64,000 nucleotides of DNA from Vibrio alfacsensis (GTDB lineage Bacteria > Pseudomonadota > Gammaproteobacteria > Enterobacterales > Vibrionaceae): positions 2,170,001-2,234,000 of the forward strand of contig NZ_CP032093.1 in assembly GCF_003544875.1 (NCBI RefSeq), written 5' to 3'. Positions 1 through 11,043 of the stretch are shown here, piece by piece (position 1 is the stretch's first letter; each line of letters starts with the position of its first letter). Below the pieces are notes generated by a model. It searched no databases and was not told the origin of the DNA. It saw only the letters and a list, made by a program, of their open reading frames with translations. Made by a program: the position numbers and the translations under genes.

Positions 1-392
1 TAGATGAGTTACAGCAAGAAGCCGTAAAGGCAACCAACAATAGTGGAGATGCTCAACAGGCACTCTTCGAGCTTGCCTACTGTTACCATGATTTTGCACA
101 GCAACACCCCCACCGTTGGCAACTTGTATTCGAACACAATATGAACGGCGCACAACTTCCCGAGTGGCATGCTAAGCGCATTGATGGCATGACGGGTATG
201 CTCGAATCACTGCTTACACAAATTGCGCCTCACCGTTCGGGATCCGAGGTACTGCAGGCAAGTCGTGTATTGTGGTCCGGCGTTCATGGAATAACGTTAC
301 TCAGTGTTGATGACAAGTTCTTCTCTAGTGAACCAATAGATGGAAAAGAGCTCATCAACAACCTCCTTTCCAATTACCTGACTAACTGGTAA
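1..392 (+). CDS. TetR/AcrR-family regulator, C-terminal part (cut by window edge)
   Basis: The frame is open from base 3 with no start inside the window, so only about the last 130 residues are present and the helix-turn-helix is off the edge. The visible part is helical. It has a H-R-W cluster after an HDFAQQHP stretch, then a VLWSGVHGITLL segment like the W-x-x-x-H-G signature of the TetR C-terminal WHG ligand/dimer domain. It ends 13 bases before the next gene, which has a GAGGAG ribosome site, so the two may be co-transcribed. It could regulate that gene, but this is inferred from position only. The family is fairly secure; the ligand is unknown. Confidence 0.65.
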   Translation, partial: DELQQEAVKATNNSGDAQQALFELAYCYHDFAQQHPHRWQLVFEHNMNGAQLPEWHAKRIDGMTGMLESLLTQIAPHRSGSEVLQASRVLWSGVHGITLLSVDDKFFSSEPIDGKELINNLLSNYLTNW

Positions 393-405
393 TCGAGGAG
401 CATTC

Positions 406-2278
406 ATGTCATCAGACAGCCAGTCATCTTTATTGCGTCAACGAAAGTTTTTGCCTTACTTCATCACTCAGTTTTTTGGCGCTTTTAATGACAATATCTT
501 CAAGAATGTACTGTTGCTGTTTGTTGCTTTTGCTGGTTCAAGCGCACTACCAATCTCGAGCAACTTATTTATAAACTTAGCGGCCGGACTTTTCATCCTG
601 CCCTTTTTTCTTTTCTCTGCTTCCGCCGGTGTTCTAGCCGACAAATACGAAAAATCATGGTTTATTCGTAAGGTAAAGCTATTTGAAATCGCCATTATGT
701 CCGTCGGTGCGATTGGTTTTATCACTGAAAGCTATAGCATTTTACTGCTGCTGCTCTTCCTTATGGGAACACAATCCGCTTTTTTTGGTCCTGTAAAATA
801 CGCATTATTACCGCAACAACTCTCAGACAAAGAATTGGTTCCTGGTAACGCTCTCGTTGAAGCAGGAACATTCATAGCGATTCTGATTGGTACGATTGGT
901 GCGGGTTTCATCGCCTCCGCTGACAATGCTAAGTATATTGCTGCGTTTAGCGTGGTCATTTTTGCATTACTTGGTTATTTAGCCAGTCAGCATATCCCTT
1001 TCGCACCATCCTGTGCGCCAGATATTCAATTTAAATGGCAACCGTATAAACAAACGAAACATACCCTTTCTATTGCGAAATCTGATCGTATCGTTTTCCA
1101 ATGCATTATGGCCATTAGCTGGTTTTGGTTTTGGGGCAGCTTACTTAACTCAGTTTCCAAACTTCACCAAAGTGTACTTAAACGGCACAGAGACCGCCGT
1201 ATCTTTCCTGCTCGCTCTGTTTTCAGTCGGTATTGCTCTAGGCTCATTAGCCTGCAACTGGTTTTCAAACCACCGTATTGAAATTGGCATTGTTCCGATT
1301 GGGGCGCTAGGCATCACGATTTTCGGCTATTTGATGGCTACCGCCATCCCAGATGAATTACCAAGATTCCACACGTTATTGGCGTTCATTCGCTACGCTG
1401 ATCTGTGGCCGCTGTTCTTTTATTTACTGATGATAGGTATATCGGGTGGTTTATTCATTGTTCCTCTCTATGCCCTTATGCAGCATCGAGCCAAAGAAAC
1501 AGAGCGTGCCCAAGTTATTGCCGGACTGAACATCTTTAATTCCTTGTTCATGGTAGGCAGCGCCATACTGGGAATTATTTGCTTGAGCGTGCTTGAAATG
1601 AGCATTCCTCAGCTATTTGCGCTCTTAGCCATACTGAACTTCTTGGTGGCCACCTATATTTTTCTGCAGATCCCGATCTTCGTTGTACGCTTTGTTGTAT
1701 GGATGCTGACTCACACCATTTACCGCGTAAAACATAAAAATCTCCATCACTTGCCTGAACATGGCGGTGCGTTATTGGTGTGTAATCACGTCAGTTATAT
1801 GGATGCGCTATTATTAAGCGCCGTTTGCCCACGCTTGATTCGCTTTGTCATGGAGGAAGATTATGCCAATTTACCCCCACTACGACGTTTCCTCCGCCGA
1901 GCCGGGGTTATCCCTATTTCTGCAAACAATCGCACCTCCATTCGTCGCGCCTTTAGCGATGTAGAAACAGCACTCAATGAAGGACATATCGTCTGTATTT
2001 TCCCTGAGGGCAAACTCACCGCAGATGGCGAAATGAACGAGTTTATGCGAGGCATCGACATTATTCTTCGTCGCAGCTCAGTGCCTGTTATCCCAATGGC
2101 ATTAAAAGGCTTATGGGGCAGTTATTTCAGTCGTGCCAAAGGCCGCGCTTGTTCAGGGTTGCCTACACGCTTCTGGTCTAAGTTAGAAATTGAAGCAGGT
2201 TCTCCTGTCGCACCAAAAGATGCCACAGCGCAAGCGATGTTTGATAAAGTGAAAGCTCTAAGGGGCGATTGGCGGTAA
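406..2278 (+). pseudogene. MFS transporter / 1-acylglycerol-phosphate acyltransferase fusion (frameshifted)
   Basis: This is an LplT-like major facilitator domain followed by a PlsC-type acyltransferase, the layout of Aas-like proteins that import and re-acylate lysophospholipids at the inner membrane. The first frame (from 406) carries membrane helices and reaches an SWFWF motif near 1120. The coding sense then continues in the next frame (AAYLTQFPNF) to 2278. The switch is a net +1 (or -2) change at the TTTTGGGG run 1129-1136. The C-terminal part has the acyltransferase NHVSYMD (N-H-x4-D) block, then a FPEGK block. Repaired length is about 624 residues, which fits the fusion. There is no AMP-ligase domain as in E. 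coli Aas. The break may be a sequencing error, since many others in the window look alike. Confidence 0.8.
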
Positions 2279-2322
2279 TCATGAAAGACAGATTCAATGG
2301 TATTGAACTTTCGTTTAGTTTT

Positions 2323-2340
2323 TCTGAACGGGTGTTCAGA
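2323..2340. promoter_or_regulatory. Perfect 7-bp inverted repeat upstream of the YeiH-like gene
   Basis: TCTGAAC and GTTCAGA flank a 4-base spacer in the gap before the YeiH-like transporter. No gene runs through it. The position, about 70-85 bases before the start, suits an operator. The protein that binds is unknown; no LysR gene, the usual partner of this transporter family, is adjacent. Confidence 0.35.
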
Positions 2341-2411
2341 TCATTAAAACTTTCTGATCATTCGCGTTGCGATATACTTAAAACTTTCTTTTACTCACTC
2401 GAACTGCCCCT

Positions 2412-3341
2412 TTGAATATTAAAATGTCCCTTTGGATTGGCACTGCTATTTTGCTTCACCCTTTTGTGTCTTCTCCTATTGCGCTTGTCATTGGTTTCCT
2501 TTTAGCCAGCTTTAGCCTTGTGCCTACAGAGCTTCCTATCGCTTCATTCACGAAGAAGTTGCTGTCTTATTCCATTATTGGCCTAGGTTTCGGTATTCAT
2601 TTTAAAGAAGCGCTCGCTGTCACTTCTGATGGTATTGGCCTAATTATTGCCACCATTGTCGGCACGCTCGTCATTGGTATGTTGATCGCCAAAACCATCA
2701 AGCTTGAGCGAACCACCGCTTACTTAATTGCATCGGGTACTGCCATTTGTGGTGGCAGTGCGATTGCAGCCGTAGCGCCAGCGATCAAAGCAAAAGACGA
2801 ACAAATCGGGCTAGCCCTCGCTACCGTATTTGTTCTCAACTCTTTAGCTCTATTTATCTTCCCTGTCATTGGTCATGCACTTGGTCTTGATCAACACACG
2901 TTCGGCACTTGGGCGGCAATTGCTATTCATGATACTTCATCAGTGGTGGGGGCGGCGTCAGCCTACGGAGAGGAAGCGCTAACCACAGCGACAACACTAA
3001 AATTAGCGCGCGCATTATGGATCATTCCAGTGGCTCTGATCAGCGCAGTCATTTTTTCTCGTGGAAACAAGGATGAAAGTAAGAGTAAGTTAGTTATACC
3101 TTACTTCATTTTCTGGTACTGCGCTGCGATTGCGTTCAGCGATTTCTTCCCTCAGTTTGAAGCGATTTATCAAGGTATCTTCGCTATCGCAAAACAAGCG
3201 CTTGTGGTGTGTTTATTCTTAATTGGTTGCAGTATTTCAGTATCAAAATTGAAATCTGCCGGGGCGAACCCCCTGATGTTTGGTGTCACCCTGTGGGTAC
3301 TGATCTCAACGACATCATTAGGATGGTTACTGATTAGCTGA
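2412..3341 (+). CDS. YeiH/UPF0324-family putative sulfate exporter
   Basis: A 309-residue polytopic membrane protein of the YeiH (Cons_hypoth698) family. About ten hydrophobic helices can be picked out, and the glycine/serine-rich [18 protein letters not shown] stretch near residues 107-124 is the family signature. A second conserved segment, [14 protein letters not shown], follows near 170-183. Members are annotated as sulfate exporters or unknown permeases; the substrate here is not proven. The first in-frame start is TTG at 2412. ATG at 2424 (MSLWIG) is an equally good choice, and neither has a strong ribosome site. It stands alone, with a small inverted repeat upstream as the only sign of regulation. 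Confidence 0.75.
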   Translation: MNIKMSLWIGTAILLHPFVSSPIALVIGFLLASFSLVPTELPIASFTKKLLSYSIIGLGFGIHFKEALAVTSDGIGLIIATIVGTLVIGMLIAKTIKLERTTAYLIASGTAICGGSAIAAVAPAIKAKDEQIGLALATVFVLNSLALFIFPVIGHALGLDQHTFGTWAAIAIHDTSSVVGAASAYGEEALTTATTLKLARALWIIPVALISAVIFSRGNKDESKSKLVIPYFIFWYCAAIAFSDFFPQFEAIYQGIFAIAKQALVVCLFLIGCSISVSKLKSAGANPLMFGVTLWVLISTTSLGWLLIS

Positions 3342-3352
3342 TTTGTCTGTCG

Positions 3353-3541
3353 CTAATTACGGGCCGTTTTTTGAGGCTGAGTTTGATCGTCCTTTCGCAC
3401 ACGTTGGCTTTTATGAACTAACACTAAAGCAATCGCAACGAGAAAGGCGGTCAACTCAGCGAGCGAACGCGTTAATCCCTCACTGCTAACTGCAATACCA
3501 ATTTGCAAAAACACCGATGCAGCTAACACGAATTTGATCAT
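3353..3541 (-). CDS. Small membrane protein of unknown function (62 aa)
   Basis: The protein has two hydrophobic segments (about residues 2-19 and 28-44) and a short basic, glutamine-rich tail. It runs convergently towards the YeiH-like gene, with 11 bases between the stops. No motif ties it to a family I recognise. The hydrophobic pattern and the lack of any competing frame make it a plausible real gene, but the product is unknown. Confidence 0.5.
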   Translation of the reverse strand: MIKFVLAASVFLQIGIAVSSEGLTRSLAELTAFLVAIALVLVHKSQRVRKDDQTQPQKTARN

Positions 3542-3676
3542 CCTGAACCTTATGCTTAATTTCCTAATCTTTAAGCATGATTATGATTCAGAGTTATAAG
3601 GATAAGAAATTCCGTTTCCGACTAACACATAGCAAAATTGACTATGTTGTTACCATTTCCTTTTAGACCATTGCGT

Positions 3677-5106
3677 CTATATCGACTGTTTTAGCTCGCT
3701 TTGCAGCCATTCTTTCACCGCTTTACGCGATACTTTAATTCCACTTTCCAATAAGGCTTGGGGCATTACGTAGTAGGCTATCGGCCATTTGAACTTTTCA
3801 AGATGCGCTCGTAAATGCATCTCGTATTCGTCCTTAGTTGCCATCGTGTCGGTTTGCAGCACCGCTATCGGGCGATGACCAAACTCAGCATCTTCCATTG
3901 GCACCACAATACTTTGAGTAACACCATCAATCTTATTCAATACCGCTTCAATCTCTTCACAATGAACGTTCTCACCCCCAGAGATAAACTGGTTATCTGC
4001 ACGACCAATGATCTTGAGTTCATTGCCTTGCCACTCACCAAGATCTTTACTGTCAAACCAACCATGATCATCCACTAGCGATGTAAGATCTCCTTGATAA
4101 AAGTATCCTTTGCAAGCGTCTGACCGCCAATATAAATCCTTTCATTGACTATCTTAATGTCACGATTTTTCAAAAGATGCCCCGCATTACTCACACGGTC
4201 AATTTGTTTGGCCGTTACGGTAGATGCCGCTTCCGTCATGCCATAACCTAGCCAAGTTTCTATACCCTGCTTAGTCGCGCTTAATGCCAATTCATGGGCA
4301 ACATGACTGCCTCCTAGCAGAACATGCGTAAGAGACAGCTCAACTTTCCCATCCAATAAGCGCTTGAGCTGTGTCGCGACTAAAGATGCATGAGATGCAC
4401 CAATGATGTCTTCAGTAAGATTGCCACTTCCAACCTTAAGTGTTGCACCAGCAAACAACCAACGATAGACAATCGCAAGTCCAGAAACGTGGTACAGCGG
4501 CAAGGACAGCAACCACGTGTTCTGCTGATTGAATCTAAACTCACTCAATAAACCTTGAGCGGAAGCAAGATGCTGCCTGTGCGTATGAGCAACAGCTTTG
4601 GGGCTCCCTGTCGAACCAGAAGTGAATACAATAGAGGCGAGTGTATCGTGTTGGTAATCTTCTGCTGAGAAAGTGAGCTCGGTGCTTTCAATCACAGGAT
4701 AGGAGAGCAAAGTAACATCAAGTTGTGATAGTTGCGTCTCTGAATATGCGGTCGCCGCGTTATCAGCAAACCAAACAAAGCGTTGCTGATTTGATTTATA
4801 CAGAGTGGTTAGCTTACCTTGTAGTGCCTCTAAAGGCTGTGGCATGGTCAACGCAGCAATCGCGCCGAGTTGCTGACTCGCCAGGTAAAACCAAAGTGTT
4901 TCTACTTGGTTTTTGCCCACTAACGTCACCACATCCCCAGCCGTCACACCTTGCAGTTGAAGATAGCGAGTATATCGGTCGACACGAGCCGCCAATTGCT
5001 GCCAACTCAATGGCTCTGTGGTGGTTTCAAGTGCAATAGAAAAAGGGCTCACTTGAGCCCAATACTTCCATGGTGCAATCGCAATAGTGTCTATGCTGAA
5101 TGCCAC
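3677..5106 (-). pseudogene. menE: menE, o-succinylbenzoate-CoA ligase (frameshifted)
   Basis: MenE activates o-succinylbenzoate with ATP and CoA for menaquinone synthesis. The first frame carries the adenylate-forming signature FTSGSTGSPKA at about residues 161-171 and a GYGMTEA motif. It stops early at 4075, just past an IYIGGQTLAK segment. Adding one base at the CC pair 4107-4108 restores GYFYQGDLTS, then DDHGWFDSKDLGEW and the GRADNQFISGGENV hinge, through to the stop at 3677. The two pieces are therefore one gene of about 476 residues, the normal size. It is last in the men operon; its ATG overlaps the menC stop by 16 bases. The lesion resembles other one-base changes in this window and may not be real. 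Confidence 0.88.
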
Positions 5107-6080
5107 ACTAACTCCTGCTCTGATAGAGGAACAATTGGAAGTTCACACTTCGGCCAACCTTGTTCGAGCTGCGCTTTGAATAAGCTTATTGTATCTAATC
5201 CTGGGATCTCATCAGGCAACAGCCATTGCGCAAAACGGGCAAGTTGAGTGAGGCCAAGGCTAGATTCAATACTTGAGCTTAAAACGGCTTTCATCCCTAG
5301 CGATTTGGCTTTTTCAATGAGCTTAATACAAAAATCAACGGAACCAATTAATGTCGGCTTAATGATGATGGTTTTTACACCTGTCAGATCTTCTAAACTA
5401 AAATCTTCACGACGCACAGCATCTTGTAATGTTTCATCCCACGCGATCGCAATACCAGTATTTATCGCAAACGACAAACTGTCGCCCGGGGAACGGCACG
5501 GCTCTTCCAAGAAAGTAATGCGTTGGCGCAAAGACGGGGCAACATATTTGGCAAATTGTTGTGCTTTCTCTGGTGTCCATGCACGATTTGCATCAAGACG
5601 TAACGTTAACTGTGGAATAGACTCAAGAAACAGATTCACGAGCATGCCGTCACGAATAGGCTCATAAAGCCCAACTTTTACTTTCGCGACTTTCTCGCCT
5701 TCCATTTCATTCAGTTTTGGGATCAACTCATCTGGATCGCCATTACATAATGGCGCCACTTGATACTGACCTTGCTCAGGTAAACCACCAGTTAGCTCTA
5801 ACTGGGCCATCGATAAACCGAATGCAACCGACGGAAACATATGTTTGTAGTCGATCGGTAAATGAGCAACCCAACGTTCTGCTTGCTCTTGAAGTTGAAC
5901 GCCCGCTTCTTGTGTGCTTTCAAGACTGAAACCAATCAAAGGCGCCACTTCACCTCGGCCCAGCTTGTCACCCTCAACCAACTCAATGATATAACCGACA
6001 CGCTCAGTTAACTTGTTATCACGCAGTATTACGCCACTGTCCATCGGCAAGCAGTAACGATAAATCTTCGCTTTACGCAT
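5091..6080 (-). CDS. menC: o-succinylbenzoate synthase
   Basis: MenC dehydrates SHCHC to o-succinylbenzoate. It is an enolase-superfamily enzyme of about 329 residues. The barrel lysine motif (KVKVGL), the metal ligands in LRLDANRAW and TFLEEP, and the late KPTLIGS lysine are all visible. An upstream in-frame ATG would add 14 residues. I chose the ATG at 6080 (MRKAKIYRYCLPMDSG) because it matches the family N-terminus and has AGGA nine bases upstream. It lies between menB and menE. A 131-bp gap with a hairpin separates it from menB, so it may be attenuated or have its own promoter. Confidence 0.93.
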   Translation of the reverse strand: MRKAKIYRYCLPMDSGVILRDNKLTERVGYIIELVEGDKLGRGEVAPLIGFSLESTQEAGVQLQEQAERWVAHLPIDYKHMFPSVAFGLSMAQLELTGGLPEQGQYQVAPLCNGDPDELIPKLNEMEGEKVAKVKVGLYEPIRDGMLVNLFLESIPQLTLRLDANRAWTPEKAQQFAKYVAPSLRQRITFLEEPCRSPGDSLSFAINTGIAIAWDETLQDAVRREDFSLEDLTGVKTIIIKPTLIGSVDFCIKLIEKAKSLGMKAVLSSSIESSLGLTQLARFAQWLLPDEIPGLDTISLFKAQLEQGWPKCELPIVPLSEQELVWHSA

Positions 6081-6178
6081 AATTCGAATCCTATGTAATG
6101 CTACATAACCTGAGCACCGCAATGAGAAAAGCCATTAGCTTCCCAGAAAAGCGAGGCGCTCAGGACGAATAACGAAAC

Positions 6179-6199
6179 AGAGGAGCTCTTGGCTCCTCT
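6179..6199 (-). terminator. Hairpin between menB and menC
   Basis: AGAGGAGC pairs with GCTCCTCT around a short loop. On the leftward strand the hairpin is followed by only a moderately T-rich stretch, so it may act as an attenuator or RNA-stability element within the men operon rather than a full terminator. Confidence 0.45.
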
Positions 6200-6211
6200 C
6201 TTTTATACGGG

Positions 6212-7078
6212 TTATGGGTTACGAGGGAACTTATCGAAGTCTGGGCGACGTTTCTCGTTAAATGCGTTACGGCCCTCTTGACCTTCATCTGTCATGTAGA
6301 ACATCATGGTCGCGTTACCCGCAAGTTCTTGCAAGCCAGCTTGACCATCACAGTCGGCGTTCAATGCCGCTTTCAAACAACGCAATGCCATTGGGCTGTG
6401 CTGTAGCACTTCACGACACCAACGAACGGTCTCTTTTTCTAGATCCGCTAGAGGAACCACGGTGTTTACTAGGCCCATGTCTACCGCTTCTTGTGCATTG
6501 TAGAAGCGACATAAGAACCAGATTTCGCGCGCTTTCTTTTGACCAACGATACGAGCCATATAAGACGCACCCCAGCCACCATCGAAAGAGCCAACTTTAG
6601 GACCTGTTTGACCAAATTGAGCATTGTCAGCCGCAATCGTTAGGTCACACATCATGTGCAGTACGTGACCGCCACCAACCGCCCAACCTGCAACAGACGC
6701 AATCACTGGTTTTGGACAAGTACGAATATCACGTTGGAAATCCAACACGTTTAGGTGATGCGTACCTTGATCATCTTTGTAACCGCCGTAATCACCACGG
6801 ATCTTCTGATCACCGCCAGAACAGAATGCATCTTCACCAAGACCCGTTAGGATGATAACGCCGACACCTGAGTCGTAACGTGCATCTGCAAGTGCATCAA
6901 TCATTTCTTTTACGGTTTGAGGACGGAATGCATTACGCACCTGTGGGCGTGCAATGGTAATTTTTGCAATACCATCTACCGATTTATGGTAGTGAATGTC
7001 TTCATATTTTTCGCCGCAATCTTTCCATTGAACTGGAGCGTAAAGTTCTTCTTCAGAAATGCCTACTGTTTTAGCCAT
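6212..7078 (-). CDS. menB: 1,4-dihydroxy-2-naphthoyl-CoA synthase
   Basis: MenB is a crotonase-fold enzyme that closes the second ring of the naphthoquinone. The 288-residue product starts [18 protein letters not shown], the family N-terminus, so I set the start at 7078 rather than at an in-frame codon ten residues upstream. The oxyanion-hole segments RNAFRPQTV and [16 protein letters not shown] and the C-terminal [13 protein letters not shown] are clear. Its start overlaps the menH stop by 8 bases, so translation is probably coupled. There are no signs of damage. Confidence 0.95.
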   Translation of the reverse strand: MAKTVGISEEELYAPVQWKDCGEKYEDIHYHKSVDGIAKITIARPQVRNAFRPQTVKEMIDALADARYDSGVGVIILTGLGEDAFCSGGDQKIRGDYGGYKDDQGTHHLNVLDFQRDIRTCPKPVIASVAGWAVGGGHVLHMMCDLTIAADNAQFGQTGPKVGSFDGGWGASYMARIVGQKKAREIWFLCRFYNAQEAVDMGLVNTVVPLADLEKETVRWCREVLQHSPMALRCLKAALNADCDGQAGLQELAGNATMMFYMTDEGQEGRNAFNEKRRPDFDKFPRNP

Positions 7079-7898
7079 GGTGATTCCCATTGTTCTCGTT
7101 GCTCTCACTAAAGTGAGAATGAATTATTTGATTTATTTGCATCGCAAACTGCGCAGGTTGCTCTTGATGGGCATTGTGCCCGGCCCCTTCAATTTGTCGA
7201 TACGCCAATCCGCAGTTTTCGGCCAATTGGCTAAATTTTTTATCTTTCGCACCACATAAGTAATAGATTGGTACTGCTTGTTTCAGCAATGTTGGCAGCA
7301 AATAGGATTGCTTCGCTAAAGAGGTCGCAAGCAACATATTCGCAATCGCCGAGCCAAGATTAGCACTTCGTTTTGCCACTAATGTTTGTCTTTGCTCATG
7401 GTTTAGTGAAGAAAACACGGGCTGTTGGTACCAATCGTTCAAAACACACTCAAGTGGCTCAGTTTTAAAGCGCTCAGCCCAATAAGTATCATTTCCCAAT
7501 CTTGCTTGTTTTTCTGACACAGTTTGCAACCCAAAGTTTCCCCCCTCAATGATCGCCCCTTTCATATTGAGATCTTGGAAACATTGATGGGCAAGGCCAT
7601 GCATTGCAATTCGTCCCCCCATTGAGTAACCAATCAGAATAAAAGGTTGTTGTGAGGAAAATAATAAAGATAGTGTGGATTTGAGCAGTTTGCAGCAATC
7701 ACTCAGGTCACTGCAATGAACCGATTGGCTTTGTCCATGACCAGGAAGATCAATGGTTACTCGATGATATTGAGAGAGTTCACTTAAACATGCTTGCCAA
7801 TCTAACCCGCTGCCAAGCAACCCATGCAAAAACACCAAAGTGGGCTGATTGTCACTTTGGTGTTTTTCAGTTGCGGAATGGTATTCAGAATAGAGCAT
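7071..7898 (-). CDS. menH: 2-succinyl-6-hydroxy-2,4-cyclohexadiene-1-carboxylate synthase
   Basis: MenH eliminates pyruvate from SEPHCHC. It is an alpha/beta hydrolase of 275 residues. The oxyanion [10 protein letters not shown] motif is near residues 25-34, the nucleophile elbow GYSMGGR carries the catalytic Ser, and the late GAGHNAH motif holds the catalytic His. It overlaps the menD stop by 14 bases upstream and the menB start by 8 bases downstream, as in a tightly packed operon. The start is an ATG. Confidence 0.92.
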   Translation of the reverse strand: MLYSEYHSATEKHQSDNQPTLVFLHGLLGSGLDWQACLSELSQYHRVTIDLPGHGQSQSVHCSDLSDCCKLLKSTLSLLFSSQQPFILIGYSMGGRIAMHGLAHQCFQDLNMKGAIIEGGNFGLQTVSEKQARLGNDTYWAERFKTEPLECVLNDWYQQPVFSSLNHEQRQTLVAKRSANLGSAIANMLLATSLAKQSYLLPTLLKQAVPIYYLCGAKDKKFSQLAENCGLAYRQIEGAGHNAHQEQPAQFAMQINQIIHSHFSESNENNGNHHG

Positions 7899-9594
7899 GT
7901 AAGTTTTTATTAAATGCCTTTAAATGCTCAGCAGCCTGATTGGCCGGCGTTTGCACTTCTACCAACAGTGCGTTTTGACCGTTTGCTAAGTGGTCATTTA
8001 CAGCACGTTGGTATTCTTCCAATGAACTTGGCTTTAGATAACTCAAACCAAACTGCTTTGCCGCATGCTCAAATTCATACCCATGTGGCATCTGATAAAA
8101 TTGCTCACGACGAGACTGGGGAACAGGCAACAAATCGAATATGGCGCCACCATCATTATTCGTCACCACGATGACGGTCGGCAACTTCGTATGTGTAAAC
8201 AAAGATAAGGAATTCAGATCGTACAGCGCAGATGTATCACCAATGTAGATCAGCAATGGATTTTGTCGTGCACGTTGCACGCCACTGGCCGTTGCGAACA
8301 GACCATCAATACCGGACGCACCTCGATTTGTGAAAACCTCTGTATCATTAAGCTTGCCAAACATGTCGACAAAGCGAACAAACAAACTATTGCCCAAGAA
8401 TAAATCTGTATTTTGAGCTCGTACGTTAATATCGACGGCTAATGCAATTTCGCTTAGTTCTATTTTAGGATTTGAGATAAACAGTTGATTCGACTGCTCA
8501 ATAACTCTCTGAATATCTTCCGCTAATTGGTCTGCCCAACCAGCATACAGAGACTCAGTGTAAGCCGTATGATTTACCCAACGACAAGGATCTGCCACCC
8601 AATGCGTCTGAGGCAAGTGACTCTGGTTATCACGCTCAGGGCGAGAAGAAATCAGCCAATAACCAGCCTGTGAGTGCAAGGAAACTTGCTTCTCAATCCA
8701 CTGATTTAAACGTTTAGAGATAATTCGGCTACCGAACTGTACAATCAGATCACACTCATCCAATCGCTGTGTAAACACTTCATGCTGAAGCCACAAATCA
8801 TAGTAAGCCCAATCCGAGCTCACGCCACTTTGTGGATCGGCAAACACTGGCCATCCCATCTTTTCGGCAAACGTTCTTGCCGCCTGAGCTTGCTTCAAAG
8901 GCAAACTACCAATAACAACCACGCCTTTTTTATCGCCGTAACTAGGAAGTTCACCTACGCCTTGAGACAGAAAACGTTGGCAATATGTCGCTGTACTATT
9001 TCGCCAATGAGCAACCGTATCAAGATAAGGCTGATAAGCGTTTTTCTCACCATTTGAATAAAGCGGCTCTGGAAATGCACAATTAATATGCACAGCACTG
9101 CCCTTTTGGCGTTGAGTAAACATGACTTCATCAATAGAGGTCAGCAACCAATTCAACGGTGTCGATAATGCCGGACTTGGTAAGTTTAAGCTGTCAGAAA
9201 CGTGCCCAGAGAAAATGCCCAATTGGTTAATCGCTTGGTTTGCACCACAACCCACCAATTCAACAGGTCGGTCAGCGGTCAACACCACCAGCTTTTCACC
9301 CGTTAGCTTCGCCTCTGCAATTGCTGGTAGCAAGTTCGCCACCGCGGTGCCCGATGTCACGATCACTGCAACCGGCTCATCGCTTGCTTTTGCCAATCCA
9401 AGCGCCATAAATCCCAAACCACGCTCATCGAAATGAGTATGAATAGTAAGGTTCGGGTTATCGGCCGCTTCTAAAGTTAGAGGGGTTGAACGAGAGCCCG
9501 GTGCGATGCAAACATGATTTACCCCACAACGGTTCAATTCCAATAAGATGGTTTCAGACCAAATACGGTTAAGTACCGCTTGATCGACGTTCAT
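7885..9594 (-). CDS. menD: 2-succinyl-5-enolpyruvyl-6-hydroxy-3-cyclohexene-1-carboxylate synthase
   Basis: MenD is thiamine-diphosphate dependent and joins isochorismate to 2-oxoglutarate-derived succinic semialdehyde. Its length, 569 residues, is typical. The N-terminal APGSRSTPLTL segment and the TSGTAVANLLPA segment are the Pyr-domain landmarks. The C-terminal IGDTSALYDLNSL stretch with NNDGGAIFDLLP is the ThDP/metal-binding motif. The ATG overlaps the menF stop by 4 bases. No disruption is seen. Confidence 0.96.
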   Translation of the reverse strand: MNVDQAVLNRIWSETILLELNRCGVNHVCIAPGSRSTPLTLEAADNPNLTIHTHFDERGLGFMALGLAKASDEPVAVIVTSGTAVANLLPAIAEAKLTGEKLVVLTADRPVELVGCGANQAINQLGIFSGHVSDSLNLPSPALSTPLNWLLTSIDEVMFTQRQKGSAVHINCAFPEPLYSNGEKNAYQPYLDTVAHWRNSTATYCQRFLSQGVGELPSYGDKKGVVVIGSLPLKQAQAARTFAEKMGWPVFADPQSGVSSDWAYYDLWLQHEVFTQRLDECDLIVQFGSRIISKRLNQWIEKQVSLHSQAGYWLISSRPERDNQSHLPQTHWVADPCRWVNHTAYTESLYAGWADQLAEDIQRVIEQSNQLFISNPKIELSEIALAVDINVRAQNTDLFLGNSLFVRFVDMFGKLNDTEVFTNRGASGIDGLFATASGVQRARQNPLLIYIGDTSALYDLNSLSLFTHTKLPTVIVVTNNDGGAIFDLLPVPQSRREQFYQMPHGYEFEHAAKQFGLSYLKPSSLEEYQRAVNDHLANGQNALLVEVQTPANQAAEHLKAFNKNLHALF

Positions 9595-10898
9595 GACGCC
9601 ACCCCTAGCGGTGGATGCTCTGAAATAAGTGAAAGTAATGTCGACATCTTTTTATCTAACTCAGACCATTCATGCTCTGCAATCGAACCTGGAACAATAC
9701 CTGCTCCTGCAAATAACTGAACTTGATCCCCGAGGATCAATGCGCTTCGAATGGCGACACAAAATTCAGCGCGTTCATGGCTAATATAGCCCATAGACCC
9801 GGCATACCAACCTCGAGCAAACGGCTCATTATCAAGAATAAACTGCATCGACTCTTTACGCGGCAACCCTGCTACTGCCGCTGTGGGCTGCAGAGCAGAA
9901 AGCAGTTGAACACCGTTTATTCCAGAGTGTAATTGCGCATGGATATGACGTTTGAGATGCTGCACTTTTCTTAATCGAACTAAACTTGCTTCTTTATCAA
10001 CTTCAACCGCTTCAGAGTGAGGTTGTAAACGCTCGATGATATCGTCTACGACATATTGATTTTCGTTGAGATTTTTCGAGTCATTCGACAACCAATTTGC
10101 CAATTCCATATCTTCTGCAGCGTTGCTACCACGGCCGATGGTGCCCGCAAGCGCTTCGGTATGAAGTTCATGCCCAACTCGGGAGTAAAGTCGCTCTGGC
10201 GTCGAGCCCATAAAGCTGTGCTTGCTGTCTAAGCTAAACAAAAAATGGAAGCTATGGTGATTATTTAAATAGCTGGCTTTTAATAACTGAGCAGCACTGA
10301 GTTCTGTGTCTAAATGAACAGAAGACTTACGTGCCAAGACCACTTTCTTGAAGTCATCGTTTTTAATCCCAGTCAGCACCTTATCAACTAAGTCATGCCA
10401 CTGAGATTCCGATGGCGAATGTTCGATAGATAAAATGTGCGACGAAACGGGCGCTAAGCTTGGTACATCACAAACCAGTTTCTGCAAACCAGCTAATGTA
10501 CGAGTTTTATCGTCTGAAATGTTAACGGCAAGAGACCATTGCTGATCAAAGCGTATCAATTCTATTTGTGGCAGAAAAAAGAACGACGGCATGCAGCGGC
10601 GATTTTTTTCATGTTGGCCATCAAATGAACGACCACCCCACACCCGCTGCCCCTCACCCAGAATGGTGTAAGCAGGTCCAGGTTCTACGAATGTATGGAG
10701 TTGCCCAAGAGCAACAACTTCTTCACGAGTATCACGGGACTGCCAGTAAAACTTGGGAAAAAGTGGTTGTGCCTCTAGCCAATCAATAAATGCGAAATTT
10801 GGTTTCACACCTAAAGGTTCGACTAGACGTGTTTGATTGCCTTCCGCTTGCTGAACTCGCTCGATAATTCTCTTTACGGCTTGATGGAACTGTGACAA
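9591..10898 (-). CDS. menF: Isochorismate synthase
   Basis: MenF converts chorismate to isochorismate, the first committed step, and heads the leftward men operon. It has 435 residues with the chorismate-binding fold in the C-terminal two thirds. The KVVLARK block, the FMGSTPERLYSR block and the EALAGTIGRG block (catalytic Glu region) are all present, then the PTAAVAGLPR motif. The start appears to be TTG at 10898 (MSQFHQAVKRI), with GAGG a few bases upstream; no ATG fits better. The paralogue EntC would have a shorter N-terminus, and operon context settles it as MenF. Confidence 0.94.
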   Translation of the reverse strand: MSQFHQAVKRIIERVQQAEGNQTRLVEPLGVKPNFAFIDWLEAQPLFPKFYWQSRDTREEVVALGQLHTFVEPGPAYTILGEGQRVWGGRSFDGQHEKNRRCMPSFFFLPQIELIRFDQQWSLAVNISDDKTRTLAGLQKLVCDVPSLAPVSSHILSIEHSPSESQWHDLVDKVLTGIKNDDFKKVVLARKSSVHLDTELSAAQLLKASYLNNHHSFHFLFSLDSKHSFMGSTPERLYSRVGHELHTEALAGTIGRGSNAAEDMELANWLSNDSKNLNENQYVVDDIIERLQPHSEAVEVDKEASLVRLRKVQHLKRHIHAQLHSGINGVQLLSALQPTAAVAGLPRKESMQFILDNEPFARGWYAGSMGYISHERAEFCVAIRSALILGDQVQLFAGAGIVPGSIAEHEWSELDKKMSTLLSLISEHPPLGVAS

Positions 10899-11043
10899 AT
10901 CAACCTCGAAATACGTGAGGATAAGGAATAACTGACGGCTACTCTAAGTTTAGACCCAAAGCAAATCAAGGTGGTATGCGATCTTTTGCAAAATCCTGTG
11001 ATTGAAGCCGAACAAAAATTAGCCAGCAGCAGGATAATTTACA

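Noticed and set aside
1120..1142. Programmed ribosomal frameshift in the MFS/acyltransferase fusion
   Set aside because: There is no typical slippery heptamer with a downstream pseudoknot, and many similar one-base breaks occur in this window.
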